A stretch of 64,000 nucleotides of DNA from Morella rubra (GCA_003952965.2 CM025849.1:10101127-10165126); one strand, 5' to 3'. Positions 37,061 through 47,756 are shown, counted from the first letter of the stretch. Translations and numbers: made by a program. Notes: generated from the sequence alone by a model not told the origin.

Positions 37061-37527
37061 TAAAAACCGCTGCTAAAGCTTTAGCAATGGTTTTTTAGCG
37101 ACGGTTGCGATTGCTGCTATAGGTCCGTCCCAATAGGTTATAGCGGTGGTTTTTGCGACTGTTGGTGAAAATGTGGACCTATAGCGGCGGTCTCTTAGCA
37201 ACGGTCACAAACACCGCTAAAGACCCGAACTGCATTTGTGAAATTTTTTTAGCACTGCTATAGGTCTTTAGCAGCGTTTTCCTAAAACGTTGCTATATGT
37301 CAATTTTGTCATGCATTTAAATATCTACAGCAGCGTTTTGTGACCGTTCGCTATAGGTCTTTAACAACTTTTTTTTTTTTTGGGTATGTGCCAGCATTTT
37401 TAAAACACCACTAATTTTTTCCTATATTTTCCTATACATGCTTTTTTAATTGGTAATACAAATTCATTTTAATAACCATAATTCATTGGATGTAAAAACT
37501 TAAAAAACAAGGATAATAAAACAAAAT
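37060..37527. mobile_element. CACTA element end fragment (same family as 24127-27872)
   Basis: About 300 bp of subterminal repeats (variants of CCGCTGCTAAAG, CTATAGCGGCGG, GACCTATAGC) lead into a block at 37366-37527 that matches 24245-24420 closely (CACCACTAATTTTTTCCTAT; AATTCATTGGATGTAAAA). The CACTA terminus is missing at the left and the fragment is cut at a T-run (37530). Confidence 0.8.
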
Positions 37528-39404
37528 ATACTTTTTTTTTTTCAAAATCAAGTTTTATTGTTGAAACCAAAAGACAACAGGCCTTACAAATCGTTAAATT
37601 ACAAATCACAGCATAAAATAGATGAGGTTCCTTGAATCATGTATTAATTCGAGTCTCTCACGTGAGGAAAAACTTGTTACAATTACCTTTTTCTCTTGAC
37701 TCCGGCGAACAGAAGAGAGAGAGAGCAATGAAGAGAGGATGTCGTGACAAGGAAGGGGTGCGGAAAAAGAAGGGAAGTTGGGTCTCTCACACGAAATTTA
37801 GGGAAATTTGGGAGCCACCAAGCCGAGCCACTAAGCCATGAAGCCTTTCTATTCATTAAATGAGGTGGATTTGTAACTACCGTTGATTGGATTTATTTTA
37901 ATCCTGACCGTCTCTTATGTAGCCTTCGGAATTCCCTCCTTTGGAGGGAATTCAGTCCCATAACGAACGGTCAGGAAAGAACACTCTTTGACGCAATCCA
38001 TCTCTTTCTCCTAGTTAAGCCCAAACATTGACGGCCAAACGGAACAATGAGGTTATACCGAAAAACCTGCAATTCACATGTACACATTGTTTGGAGCCTT
38101 CTGTGATATGATTTTTACTCAATTTATAAACTACAAAGCAATCTTAATTAAAAAGGGGGGCACGAATGTAACATCTAGGTCAGACTCATTCATAATGATC
38201 ACTCACAAAAGCTACAAAGCAATCTTAATTAAATTCTCTAGATTTGCAGCAAGGACTGTCCATATATCAACCTGCTATGGGAAACATTTCATCAAACACC
38301 TCACATGCAATTTGAAAAGAACTCCGTCTCTATTGAATTTCAAGACTTTGACAGCCACATATATATCTAGACCTAACAGATACCAGCATTATAGTCTCAG
38401 TAATTATCACCAAAAGGCAAAATTAGCGCAATTGTGCAAGAAATCTGCATTTTACAAATTCCGTCACCAGGAACACTCAACTAAGATATTTAATTGTGTT
38501 TTCAACTTCAATCAGTGAAAATGGCTTTCACATATTCAAGAAAGAAGAAATAGTAAATAAAAGATGGAAGAGCAACCCAGAAAAAGAAAAATATAGAGAT
38601 GAGTGTACCCAGTAAAGGCATGGAAGCTCATTCAGCCAAACCCAATGTCAACAGATGGAAACATACAACCTCATCAATATTTGCAAATACTAACCTTCCT
38701 TCAGACATTGTTGAAGCAATAATGTTGCTCTCATCGAAGGTTGGAATACTTCTCCTCTCTATCTAGGGTTTGTGAAAGGTGGGAAAATGGTACGTGAAGA
38801 GAATGGGGAAGATGGTGCATGATTTGAGAAGGGAATTGATATATCAAGGCCATTTTTAATGAAGCTGTGCGTTTCGGGGTGGAAGAATAGATGAGCAGTA
38901 TACAGTCCGCCGTTTTGAAGTCATTAAACATTTTCCCTCAGACATTAAACGGTTCATTTTGATTCTTTTAGGTGACTGTATACCATTTAAACATTAGTGA
39001 CGCTGGCGTGTTAAATTGCTGACGTGACATTTATTCCATTAGAAATTAGACAGAACATGGACGGTAGGACCAAATTGTCATGAGAATATGAACTGAGTGA
39101 CCATATAGTAAAAAAATGAAACCTAGTGACTAAATTGTCAACAGATATAAACCTAGTGACCATATTGCTAATTTTCCTTTTTCAAATACATGCATTGTTT
39201 ATAAAATACTCTTAACGATACCAGTGACAGTTACTTCTAGAGAAAGAGTGCATCTCAAAAAGTTAGAAAAATTATTTTTAAATAAAATTTTAAATATTTT
39301 TTATTAAAATATATTTTTTTAAATTTATATAAAAGGCCTAATTTTTAACATGGCCTTATACCTCATTTTTTATTGAGCTGGTCCTGTCAAATGCAAAAGA
39401 GCCG
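37528..39404. other. Intergenic repeats, no recognised gene
   Basis: Begins with a T-tract (37530-37541), which may be the reversed poly(A) of a retroposed sequence. No domain is recognised in the open frames at 38078-38518 (+) or 38731-38931 (-). Around 39085-39170 the phrase AACCTAGTGAC recurs as in a degraded short tandem repeat. Confidence 0.4.
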
Positions 39405-39480
39405 ATAGAATGATACCCATTTGCAACACTCTTGTGATCCCAACCCGAAAGATCTGCTTCTATTAGAGTTGCTCTCCAAC
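39405..39480 (-). pseudogene. TNL exon-1 scrap with its splice donor
   Basis: The minus strand reads RATLIEADLSGWDHKSVANG followed by GTATCATT. The TNL at 32553-32620 reads RAALTEAADLSGWDLESDANG and then GTATCATA at the same point. So this is the end of a TIR exon plus the start of its intron, 6 kb upstream of the real gene and on the same strand. No other TNL part is adjacent. Confidence 0.8.
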
Positions 39481-39735
39481 ACTCTCGAGAGCTGGGTTTT
39501 TTTAGTATACCGGGTTTGGCCCAAGGGGCTAGGTGGGCTAGATCTAGTTGGTTGGGTTGGGTTTATGGGTCTGGAAGAAGCTGGATCAGATAAGGTCTGG
39601 ACTTTCAAATCCACGCGAGTTTGATGGAATCGGATTTTGTGGGTTGGATTGGGGCCAAACGTACGGGCTTGTACTTGAGTTGTTGGGCCCATGGCTGCTG
39701 GTCTCGAAGGGGCCAGATTTGAAAAGCTATTGTCT

Positions 39736-39906
39736 GGCCTCACCCTTGGTGCGGATCATTCTCGCGCCCTCGTGAATCCTCCGCAAGGCCTCGCCGAGGT
39801 TGCGGCAGCCGCAGATGAAGGGGATATGGAAGTTGTGCTTGTTGATGTGGCTGTCCTCATCAGCCGGGGTGAGCACCTCAGACTCATCCACATAGTCGAC
39901 ACCGAT
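39736..39906 (-). pseudogene. PDX1 pseudogene, downstream piece
   Basis: The minus strand reads [18 protein letters not shown], then [20 protein letters not shown] and [18 protein letters not shown], about residues 115-170 of the PDX1 pyridoxal 5'-phosphate synthase subunit (vitamin B6 synthesis, cytosolic). Homology ends after TKGEA, before the GTGN phosphate-binding loop. The upstream piece lies at 47412-47756, on the far side of a Mutator insertion. Confidence 0.93.
39898..39906. repeat. Left 9-bp target duplication of the MULE
   Basis: GACACCGAT here and AACGCCGAT at 47412-47420; two transitions apart. Both are PDX1 sequence. Nine bases is the usual length for Mutator elements. Confidence 0.8.
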
Positions 39907-40160
39907 GGGTTTGGATTCAGTCCAGATTGTACGGATCCAGACCCATGGTCTGGATTGAATCCCACAAAATGGACGACAGAGAGGCCGCCACGTCATTTAA
40001 TGAGGCCTCTCTGTCGTTGGCTCGACTTGGCTCCAGTCAGCGCGCGTGTTTCGTGTCTCCACATCTGTACCTGTCGGACCACTATAATTTAAGATCAACC
40101 ACACCTCCGACCACTGTGGTGCGAACACGCGTTTTCAGCCATTTTATTCCCATTTGAAAA
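39907..40160 (+). repeat. MULE left terminal inverted repeat
   Basis: About 254 bp, matching the reverse of 47157-47411. Its outer 55 bp also fold on themselves: TTTGGATTCAGTCCAGA near the tip pairs with TCTGGATTGAATCC at 39949-39962. Confidence 0.9.
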
Positions 40161-41689
40161 TCCTTCGACATTTTCAAAACCCATTTCACAAAATTTTTTG
40201 ACATTTTTAAAACCCATTTCACCCACCTCCTTCCCAAATCCCTACATTTTAGTTTCCCACCTATTTGAAAATCCCTCAAATCTCTCCCATTTCGAAATCC
40301 TTCAAATCCCACCCTTTTTTTAGTTTTCGTTTGAAGAGAGGAAGAAACCGCACATAGTGGGTCAAGGCGTGGTCACTGGTCTCTGTCTCTGTCTCTTTCT
40401 CTCTGAGCCTCTAACTTCGATTTACAAACTTTTTTTGTTTGAGGTTAGGTTCAGATCTTGTCAAGAAAGTGGGGATTTTGAGCTGTGATGGCCACATTAA
40501 CGGTAAACCCTATATAATTTTTGTTATTCTTTGCTCTAGAAATTGCTGATTATTGAGGTCACATTTTGGAGTTGCTTTTATCTCATTTATCTATTTCCTA
40601 TGGACATTGTTGTAGCTGCATACATGGTTGGGGCTATAATGTTTATTGTTTCTCGGTGAAAACTTGTACATATTGTTTAACTTTTAGTTTGATAAGTATT
40701 ATTTTTTATTGCTCTTTTAAGTGGGCATTGGGCAGAGTTTCCTTTTCATCCATGCTTTTCCATCTTGTCTCACTCCAGAATCACAAATCATAAACACTAC
40801 AGATGAGGAGGAATTAGATACATTGGGCGTGAGTGAGTATTTGATTGTGACATGCAATCTTTAAAAAAGGTGCCGTAGCCAGTTGAAACGTCTCAACTCT
40901 GCCCACTTGATGAACAAATGAATTCATTGACAGATGGATACTAGTGCTGTCTACCTTGTTAGTTGTTAAAAGTTCGATTTGAGACATTTTGGCAAGTAGG
41001 TCAAGGTTTTACTTGATTTATTTTTGCACACGCTTGAGAAATTCATGTTGAATGTTCCATGCCATCCATGTGGTGCTAGTACGAGTTCCTAAGGTTATAA
41101 AATCACTGTTTTGGTATTGGCATCTTGTATGAAGCACTCTCTGCCCTTAAAGAAGATAGTTCTTCCAAGTGTTATTTTGAAGCTACTTATCCAAGAGCAC
41201 TATCAATTTACCCGGGGTTAAAAGTAATAGTTTTTCCAGGATGATTGAATTTTTTGGAAATTGTTCTCTCTTTTCACTTTTGCTTTGCCTTGAAGTGTAG
41301 CTGTGTATCTTTCATGTATTTATTTCCGTCAAAGCGTAACATTTTTGTTTGAACTTAATAGTATGTACATATATTTGCAACTTGTTAGAAACTTATCTGC
41401 AAGGTCATGATTGTACACTAGTATTGTCTTCGTTTAACCATGCATATAGCGCTGATAAATCTGCAAAAATTTCGTATGAACACAGAAAAAATTGTAGACA
41501 ATGCCTAGGATCAAGCGTTGTGACAGGAAGAGTAAGAATACGGCATCATCTTCGAGGCTGAGGAGAGAGGCTGCTCAGTGCAGACCTTACTGATTTATGA
41601 TTTGTGCAACAGCATTTGATACGGATTTTGCCAAAAGGATGGTGATTCGAGGAAGGAACATAACACTCGACCTGATAGTAAGTTAGATC
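40161..41689. other. MULE interior, non-coding leader
   Basis: Starts with a run of related phrases (CATTTGAAAATCC, CAAAACCCATTTC) to about 40320, then AT-rich sequence. No gene recognised. It may hold the promoter and leader of the following plus-strand ORF. Confidence 0.45.
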
Positions 41690-42598
41690 TCTATGGCCAT
41701 TTCCAATTTCAAGGGTGGGAAAATTTGTGTGAAATGGGTAGATATGTGTACCCAAAGTATGTTAGACAATTTTTTGCCAACATGACATGGACCAGGGACG
41801 TAGATGGTCTTACCATTAGGTGTTTAGTGGGTAGGAAGCTCATTGAGCTTACTGTTGAGAAGTTAAGTGAGATTATTAGGATCCCTTGTCGCGGGGAGCA
41901 TGTATATGAGCAAAAAGTTAGGCCTCAGGAAAATAATTGGGACTATTGGGATGCTATTAGGTTTCTTTTAGATTTGGATGATGAAGAAGATGCCCTTACA
42001 CATTTTCAGGCCAAAGACCTTAAGTTGTCTCTTAGGCTTCTCCATCTCATTTCAACCTATAACTTTCTACCTAGAGGTGGTCATAGAGGAGTGGTTACGT
42101 TTATGGACGTTTATATGCTTGAGCATCTCGTGAACCATAGGCTCATAAATCTACCTTTTTATCATGTTGGAGCATATGGTGTTTGCTCGTGAGCATAACA
42201 AAGTCCTCCCCTATGGATTGATTTTTACCAAAAATTTTAACCACCATGGAATTCGCATGGATATGAGGGAGGTTGACACACCACCTCAATCTTATGCTTT
42301 TAACTTCCAAACTTTGAAGAAGATTGGTTATAGGAAGAACTCGAGGGGAAAGTGGGTTCCTAAAGCCGAAAGTGGCGAGGATAATCATAGTGACGAGGGT
42401 GCGGAAGTTCCTCCTCATTCCTCGACTACTCATGAGCATTTTTATTCATCCAACACGGCTTGGCAGGATTCTATAGAGAGTCACATTGAATCTTTAGAAC
42501 GTGGCTAGCAGCAAATTCTCGATAGCACTAAGAATTTGCAAGATAGCATTAATAAGTTGCAAGAGAGCTTTGAAAAAAATTTCCAACCCCGTAAGTGA
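41690..42598 (+). pseudogene. MULE accessory ORF (plant transposon protein-like), broken
   Basis: Reads MGRYVYPKYVRQFFANMTW, then VDGLTIRCLVGRKLIELTVE and RLLHLISTYNFLPRGGHRG, resembling the domain found in many plant transposon-encoded proteins of unknown function. The frame shifts near 42160 (…LPFYHV to MLEHMVFAREHNKVL), a TAG stop lies at 42506, and a coiled-coil-like tail (ILDSTKNLQDSINKLQESFE) ends at TGA 42596-42598. It runs opposite to the transposase. The family call is tentative; the link with the MULE is by position. Confidence 0.6.
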
Positions 42599-43270
42599 TC
42601 ATTAAGTATTTTTCCACCATATCTCACTTAGTTTTGTAGTTAGTTACATGAAAATTTTTCAATTGTTTGTGATGGATATGATTGTCCAACTATATGGTGT
42701 TGCAGGCACAAGATTTCAGAAATGCAGTTCAACATAAAGATGTGCTTCCAGAACATGAATATGTATAAATTTATATATGTCAGTAGTAGATTTGTTAGAG
42801 AAATTTGTTGTCTATGTGTAAGTATATATATGCCAGTAGTAGATTTGAACTAAAATGAAGTTTTCTGGGTTCAAGTAATGAATATGTACCTAGGCTATTT
42901 TTTTTTTGGATTTCTGTTATATCCAATCTATAAGAATTGGAAATGAACGAGAGAAAAATGTTGAGACTGAATGCTTAAGTTTTTCATTCAGATCAGGCGA
43001 AATTATAGAGAGCAGAGCTGCTCGGGCAAGATTTTTCCAACATGCTTAAGCCTCTTCAGAGCTAAACACCACTAACGGAAATAGGGTCCAGGCTGCCCGG
43101 GCTCGGGAGCAGGCTGCTCGGGCTGCTAGTGCTTTAAATAATTTGAAACATTATATAATTAAAGCTTTAAAACAATAAAATATGATATAATTAGTGCTTT
43201 AAAACAATCTTATTGCATCCAATTAGCAAATTCTACTAGGTCTACTAGGTCTAAAAATTGCTGGATTTTC
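42599..43270. other. MULE interior, non-coding
   Basis: AT-rich. A short direct repeat is visible at 42765-42855 (GCCAGTAGTAGATTTG and GTCAGTAGTAGATTTG). From about 43010 it turns GC-rich (GGCTGCTCGGGCTGC) into the minisatellite. Confidence 0.5.
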
Positions 43271-43730
43271 CAGGGAGCTCCGCGCGCCAGTGGTCTAGAA
43301 ATTGCTAGAAATCTAGCAATTTTCGCTCGAGCAAACAGGCTCTCTCTGCCCTGGAATTCTAGGACGTCCCGCGAGCGGGGAGCCCTAGAATTCTAGGTTC
43401 GAGGTCGTCCCCCGAGCAAGGAGACTTGGAATTTCAGGTCGTCCCGGGCGCGAATCCTGAAATTCCAAGGCTCGCCTCGCGCGATTCTAGGTCACCCCAC
43501 GCTCGAGTCCTTAGTGTTCCAGGGCGCCCCGCTCGTAAGGCTTGGAATTCCAGGCCTTCCCGCTCACGGGACCCTGGAATTCCAGGGCTCCCCGCTCGCG
43601 AGTCCCTGGAATTCCAAGTCGTCCCGAGCGCATGGCCTGGAAATTCTAAGCCAGGGGGCGCCAGTTCTCTGGAAATTGCTGGAAATCTAGCAATTGCCGC
43701 TCAACCAAGCTGGCGCGCTGCGTTTTAACC
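43271..43730. repeat. GC-rich degenerate minisatellite with palindromic units
   Basis: About a dozen units of the form CTGGAATTCCAGG…CCCGCTCGCGAG, roughly 30-40 bp each, where TGGAATTCCA is itself palindromic. Two longer related blocks flank it: GCGCGCCAGTGGTCTAGAAA at about 43283, and GCGCCAGTTCTCTGGAAA at about 43658. Each is followed by TTGCT(A/G)GAAATCTAGCAATT. It is far richer in G+C than the rest of the element. Confidence 0.85.
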
Positions 43731-44606
43731 TGCCGGGTGTCTTTCAGAAACTTGTACTTGGCAAGCAACCATTGTAGTGCAATATGAAAGTTCCATATGA
43801 CATTGTTTTCCGAGCTTAAGTCAATCGAGCGTCTCCCAGTTTATCATCTGACTGGAGGTTTACATAGATCTCTATCCACTTTATAAGAGTTCCATCTAAA
43901 AAAAGAACATCCATCCAAGAAAAAGAAATCCGCCAAACTTACATAAAAAAAAAAAGTCACCAAAGAACTTATATCCAAAAAACATAACTTCTTTTCCAAA
44001 ATAGGAAATCCGCCAACATGCTTTATGTCTCCACACCAGATTTCACTACTGTCAAGAAAAACAGAAAAAGGATCAGTTAACAGAATATGATCACCAAATA
44101 AAAATTTTTAATGAAATATTCACATATAATATTCTAGAAGTCGTTGAGGCTCCTAAACTGTCCACATTGTGATTGTTCCTCATCATCGCTCGACCCCTGC
44201 AAAGAAATAAAATAAAAAGTGAATAAGAAGAGAGACTTAAGTTATGAAAATTGAGAAATGGGGCCCAATAGTACCTCTGGCTCGTTCTCTAAATGTAAGT
44301 GACGAGCGACTGGTTGGTATGACTGCCCCGCAACGGTTTTCTTAGTTCAATTGCGTTTTTCAGCCATTTGTTGCCTCGGTGCTTGGGCTGTCTTGCCTTG
44401 AACCCCTTTGCAGTCACAGTTAGGGTGGCTAGAGATTCATCTCCATTTGTGCTTCATGTGTAGCTTCTACATCACACATTTTGTGTGGAGGGTGTTAGCT
44501 CCCCAAGTTCATTGATCATACCGTCGTAATAACGTTGGAAGACCTCCTACACTTATGGCGTATCTCCATATTTCAATATCGCAGAGGAGTAGAGATTCAT
44601 GTATCT
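43731..44606. other. MULE interior, transposase 3' region
   Basis: Sequence downstream of the minus-strand transposase. Nothing further recognised. Confidence 0.4.
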
Positions 44607-46254
44607 CTAGCGGTTGGCTGGTCTCTCTAAATTTGGATCACCCTGTGTGCTTGGAATGGATCTCCGAACTGATGTTGCCCTTGCGTTTTGCGTCCACCGT
44701 TCAAGAATGTAGACTTCAGGAATTGCGAAGCAATTCAGCCTCTGTCTCAATACCCAGATGATGTGGCAGCAGATTATACCAACAAACTTGAAGTATCTCC
44801 AACTACATTTATGAAACTCATTTGTGGTAGTGACAACATGTTGCTTAGCCATTGAACATATATGTGATGGGTGCCGACTGCAAACATGTAGAGAAGCCTC
44901 TTCAAAGCCAAACACCTCTCTCTGACAATCAAAACAAACCCAAAAAGATTTTTTCCACTGTTCTAAAAAAAGTGCCAAAACATATGGGGTGTAAATTTCA
45001 GATGCATGGATACATATTGGGTCCTCTGCCCTTAAAATAGGCAACTTGTCGAGCATCTGAAAGTTAGATTTAAGCTCGTTGTACCGCATGTCATCAATTG
45101 CTTATTGAAAATGTTAGAGAAATCTGGCCATGTTCATTACAGACTTCAAGTAGCGATGCAAGGTTGCATTGAAGCTTTCACTTAATTGTGTAGTCCTCTT
45201 ACCTACGCAAAAAACACTTATAACATAGGTTGGGGTTCACATCTCATGTTTCTCGTATATCTTTTGCAGCCACTCGTTGCCATAGAGATTGTGAACATCA
45301 ATCATCTTAAACCAAGCAGGCTCAAAATCGTCCACGTCACTATCGAAAAGAAGTCTAGCCCAATCTCTCTTAAACTCTCTATCGCCAAACAAAGAACCAA
45401 GATTCTTGAGTGCATTTTGGTGAATATGCCATACACAAAGGAAATGACGTGTGTCTGGCAAGGCATTGGGAATTGCAGCAAGCATAGCTGCATCTTGATC
45501 AGTAAAGAGAGACTGAGGTGCCTTTCCGCCCATGCACTCGACAAATGTCTCAAACAACCACTGGAATGGCTGAGCCATCTCATCAAACAATAGGCATGCC
45601 CCGAATACTACACTCTGTCGGTGATGATTCACTCCTACAAATACACCTAGTGGTCGGTGCTCATCGTTTGTCCTGTACGTAATATCAAATGAAACGAAGT
45701 CCCCAAAGAGTGCATAGTCATTTTGCATGTCGTGGTCAGACCAGAAGACGTTGGTCATGCGATCATCATCTTCCAACATAACCCTGAAGAAAAAATGAGA
45801 ATTCTGATCGTACTGATTGCCAAACCAATTTAAAAGAACACCACATACCCCAACCTCCATGGTTTTACTTCTTCTACAACTCAAATAGTTTTTCAGGTCC
45901 ATTTGAGTGAATCCCAACTTTTCTTTACCCCTTGCCTAAGCCGCCATTAAATCATGTGCTAGCTTCAGTCGAATCCCAGCTCTCTCTGGATCATCTACCT
46001 CGAGGCGCTATACTTCATTAATACTTCTATGTGAACAGAGTAAGAACATTTACGACGTTCCCGTTGTTTGCTCAAACCATATCAGCTGTTCAATCCAACC
46101 ATACAAATCATACAAATGAGACAAATAAAAAATTATAACAAAAATTGTTGACCGAGAGACCAAAGAAAAAACATGACTCACCATCTGGGTTGGCTGTGTT
46201 ACTAGACCCTCGCCTATTAATATTTGGGAGAATGTTGCAATGCATCTCCGCCAT
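44607..46254 (-). pseudogene. MULE transposase (FAR1/FHY3-like, MULE + SWIM domains), broken
   Basis: ATG at 46254 (MAEMHCNILPNINRRGSS). After an intron-like gap the frame resumes at about 46060 and runs into GFTQMDLKNYLSCRRSK. MULE catalytic core: FVSFDITYRTN (first D), LLFDEMAQPFQWLFETF, SLFTDQDAAMLAAI (second D), then LSESFNATL (E). A SWIM zinc finger follows at about 44780-44830 (HKCSWRYFKFVGIICCHIIW). Stops replace CAG codons near 46012 and 45943, and frame changes occur near 45236 and 45090. The N-terminal FAR1 DNA-binding domain present in the sibling at 51248 is missing here. Confidence 0.9.
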
Positions 46255-46603
46255 CTATAAACCTGTTTAATTTAATATCTACATATCAGTAAAAATCATA
46301 CACTATTTCCAATAAATAATTGATTCCACCTGCATATTTGAACCTGCACATCAAAATTTTCAAAAGCAATTCATGTTTGTTTAATTCTACTGATTTGGAC
46401 ATCAATCCCTTGATAAAAGCTAAAGTACAAAATTCATTCACGTGTACAGGTTTTACACATCATTTTCAATTGGCAGTTTAGACCACTAGCGTCAGACCAC
46501 AAATTCATTCACAATAAATCATTTTAAAGTTAGACCATTAGCATCAAACCACTAGCGTCAGACCACATATCTTTAAACGGACCACAATCCTCTATAATTC
46601 GAG

Positions 46604-46752
46604 TGACCGAATTGCAGTGCAATTGTGAGAGAGAGTGGTGGTTTCCGACCGGAACCCACACTTGCTCGGGCAACACTCCTTTGCCCGGGCAAGTGTGGGT
46701 CCTGGTCGGCACCCACCACTCTCTCTCCAGAATTGCACTGCAATTCGGTCAC
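46604..46752. repeat. 149-bp near-perfect hairpin (fold-back element)
   Basis: Two arms of about 70 bp, roughly 90% complementary, around an 8-nt loop (CACTCCTT region at about 46673-46680). The outer 22 bp pair perfectly (GTGACCGAATTGCAGTGCAA… with its reverse at 46731-46752). It lies between the MULE right end and the transposase start. It could be a tiny fold-back MITE or a small-RNA precursor; no clear target duplication is seen. Confidence 0.85.
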
Positions 46753-47156
46753 CATTACAGGCGATCTGAATCCTCTTTAAACAATCACACTTTTAAGTGT
46801 CACAGCATACAGACAAAAAGTATCAAACTTTCTGTCTCTCTCTCTTTACTCTCTTTGTCATAGCTAATATATGAATACAAACAATAAGCTACAAACAAGA
46901 AACATCAATATTTACTCGGATTCCCTCTCTTTTAAGTGAATACAAACAAATCCACTAATTCTCTCTCTTTAAGTGAATATATACAAACTAAACGAGACAA
47001 AAAGTTTATACCAACAAGCTAAACAAATACTTTTGAAACTCACCCAAAGAAAAGGAGAGAATAACTTCGAAGCAGAGATAATGGAACCTTCTAATCCTTT
47101 TTGCTTTTGTCTAAGTCTAGGGATTCGGAGGTTGGGGATTTCGAAATGAGATTTCA
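46753..47156. other. MULE interior between hairpin and right TIR
   Basis: Pyrimidine-rich sequence (CTCTCTCTCT at about 46840), presumably the transposase 5' region. No gene seen. Confidence 0.4.
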
Positions 47157-47411
47157 AATGGGTGATTTGGGAATAAAATGGCTGAAAACGCATGTTCGTG
47201 CTGCAGTGGTCGGACTTAAATTGTATCGGTCCGACCGGAACAGATTTGGGGACAAAAAACACACGCGCTGACTGGAGCCAAGTTGAGCCGATGACAAAGA
47301 GGCCTCATTAAATGACGTGGCAGCCTCTCTGTCGTCCATCTCGTGGGATTCAATCCAGACCGTGGGTCTGGATGTGTCTGGAACCATACGGTCTGGACTG
47401 AATCCAAACTC
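47157..47411 (-). repeat. MULE right terminal inverted repeat
   Basis: Reverse of 39907-40160 with about 85-90% identity. The outer tip reads GAGTTTGGATTCAGTCCAGA on the minus strand. Confidence 0.9.
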
Positions 47412-47756
47412 AACGCCGATGGCCTCCAGGATCTGAGCCTCTATGAAGTGGCCGATTTGGGCCTTGGCCATCACCAGGATGGTCACTACCTGCTTGATCT
47501 CCTTGATTAGTTGAGGATCACTCATTAGGGCCACCCCACCCTGAGACCTGATATCCGCCGGTATGTGCTCCAGTGCCATGACAGCGCATGCTCTCGCCTC
47601 CTCAGCGATCCGGGCTTGCTCCGCGTTCACCACATCCATGATAACCCCACCTCGCAGCATCTAAGCCATGCCTACCTTGACTGAGAATGGCGATTTCTTG
47701 GCTATCTCGTAAATGGCTCTCTTACTGTAAGTGGTGACAACTCCGGTGTCAGCCAT
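47412..47756 (-). pseudogene. PDX1 pseudogene, upstream piece with start codon
   Basis: ATG at 47756, then MADTGVVTTYSKRAIYEIAK, KSPFSVKVGMA, a TAG stop at codon 32 (47661-47663; relatives have glutamine), [40 protein letters not shown] and KARIGHF-like [17 protein letters not shown]. This is residues 1-115 of the PLP synthase subunit PDX1. The catalytic lysine region is lost or altered (VTILVMAK). The gene resumes at 39906 after the MULE. Arabidopsis PDX1 genes lack introns, so intronlessness does not prove retroposition. Confidence 0.93.

Larger units (their letters stand above)
39907..47411 (-). mobile_element. Mutator-like element (FAR1-type MULE), 7.5 kb, inserted in PDX1
   Basis: Long terminal inverted repeats of about 255 bp (39907-40160 and 47157-47411) begin GGGTTTGGATTCAGTCCAGA and GAGTTTGGATTCAGTCCAGA. 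They share CGTCATTTAATGAGGCCTCT and GCGTTTTCAGCCATTTTATT. A 9-bp target duplication flanks it. Contents: a transposase pseudogene (minus), a second ORF of plant-transposon type (plus), a GC-rich minisatellite and a hairpin. The transposase has stops and a lost DNA-binding domain, so the copy is not autonomous now. Confidence 0.93.

Noticed and set aside
38078..38518. 146-codon plus-strand open frame
   Set aside because: AT-rich, no domain, unusual composition (K, S, N, Y), and surrounded by transposon debris.
43426..43728. 100-codon plus-strand open frame (PGIPGLPARES-like repeats)
   Set aside because: It is a translation of the GC-rich minisatellite, where stops are rare because of base composition.
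46604..46752. A microRNA gene
   Set aside because: The hairpin is too perfect and too symmetric for a conserved plant miRNA precursor, and no known miRNA is recognised in it. Listed as a fold-back repeat.
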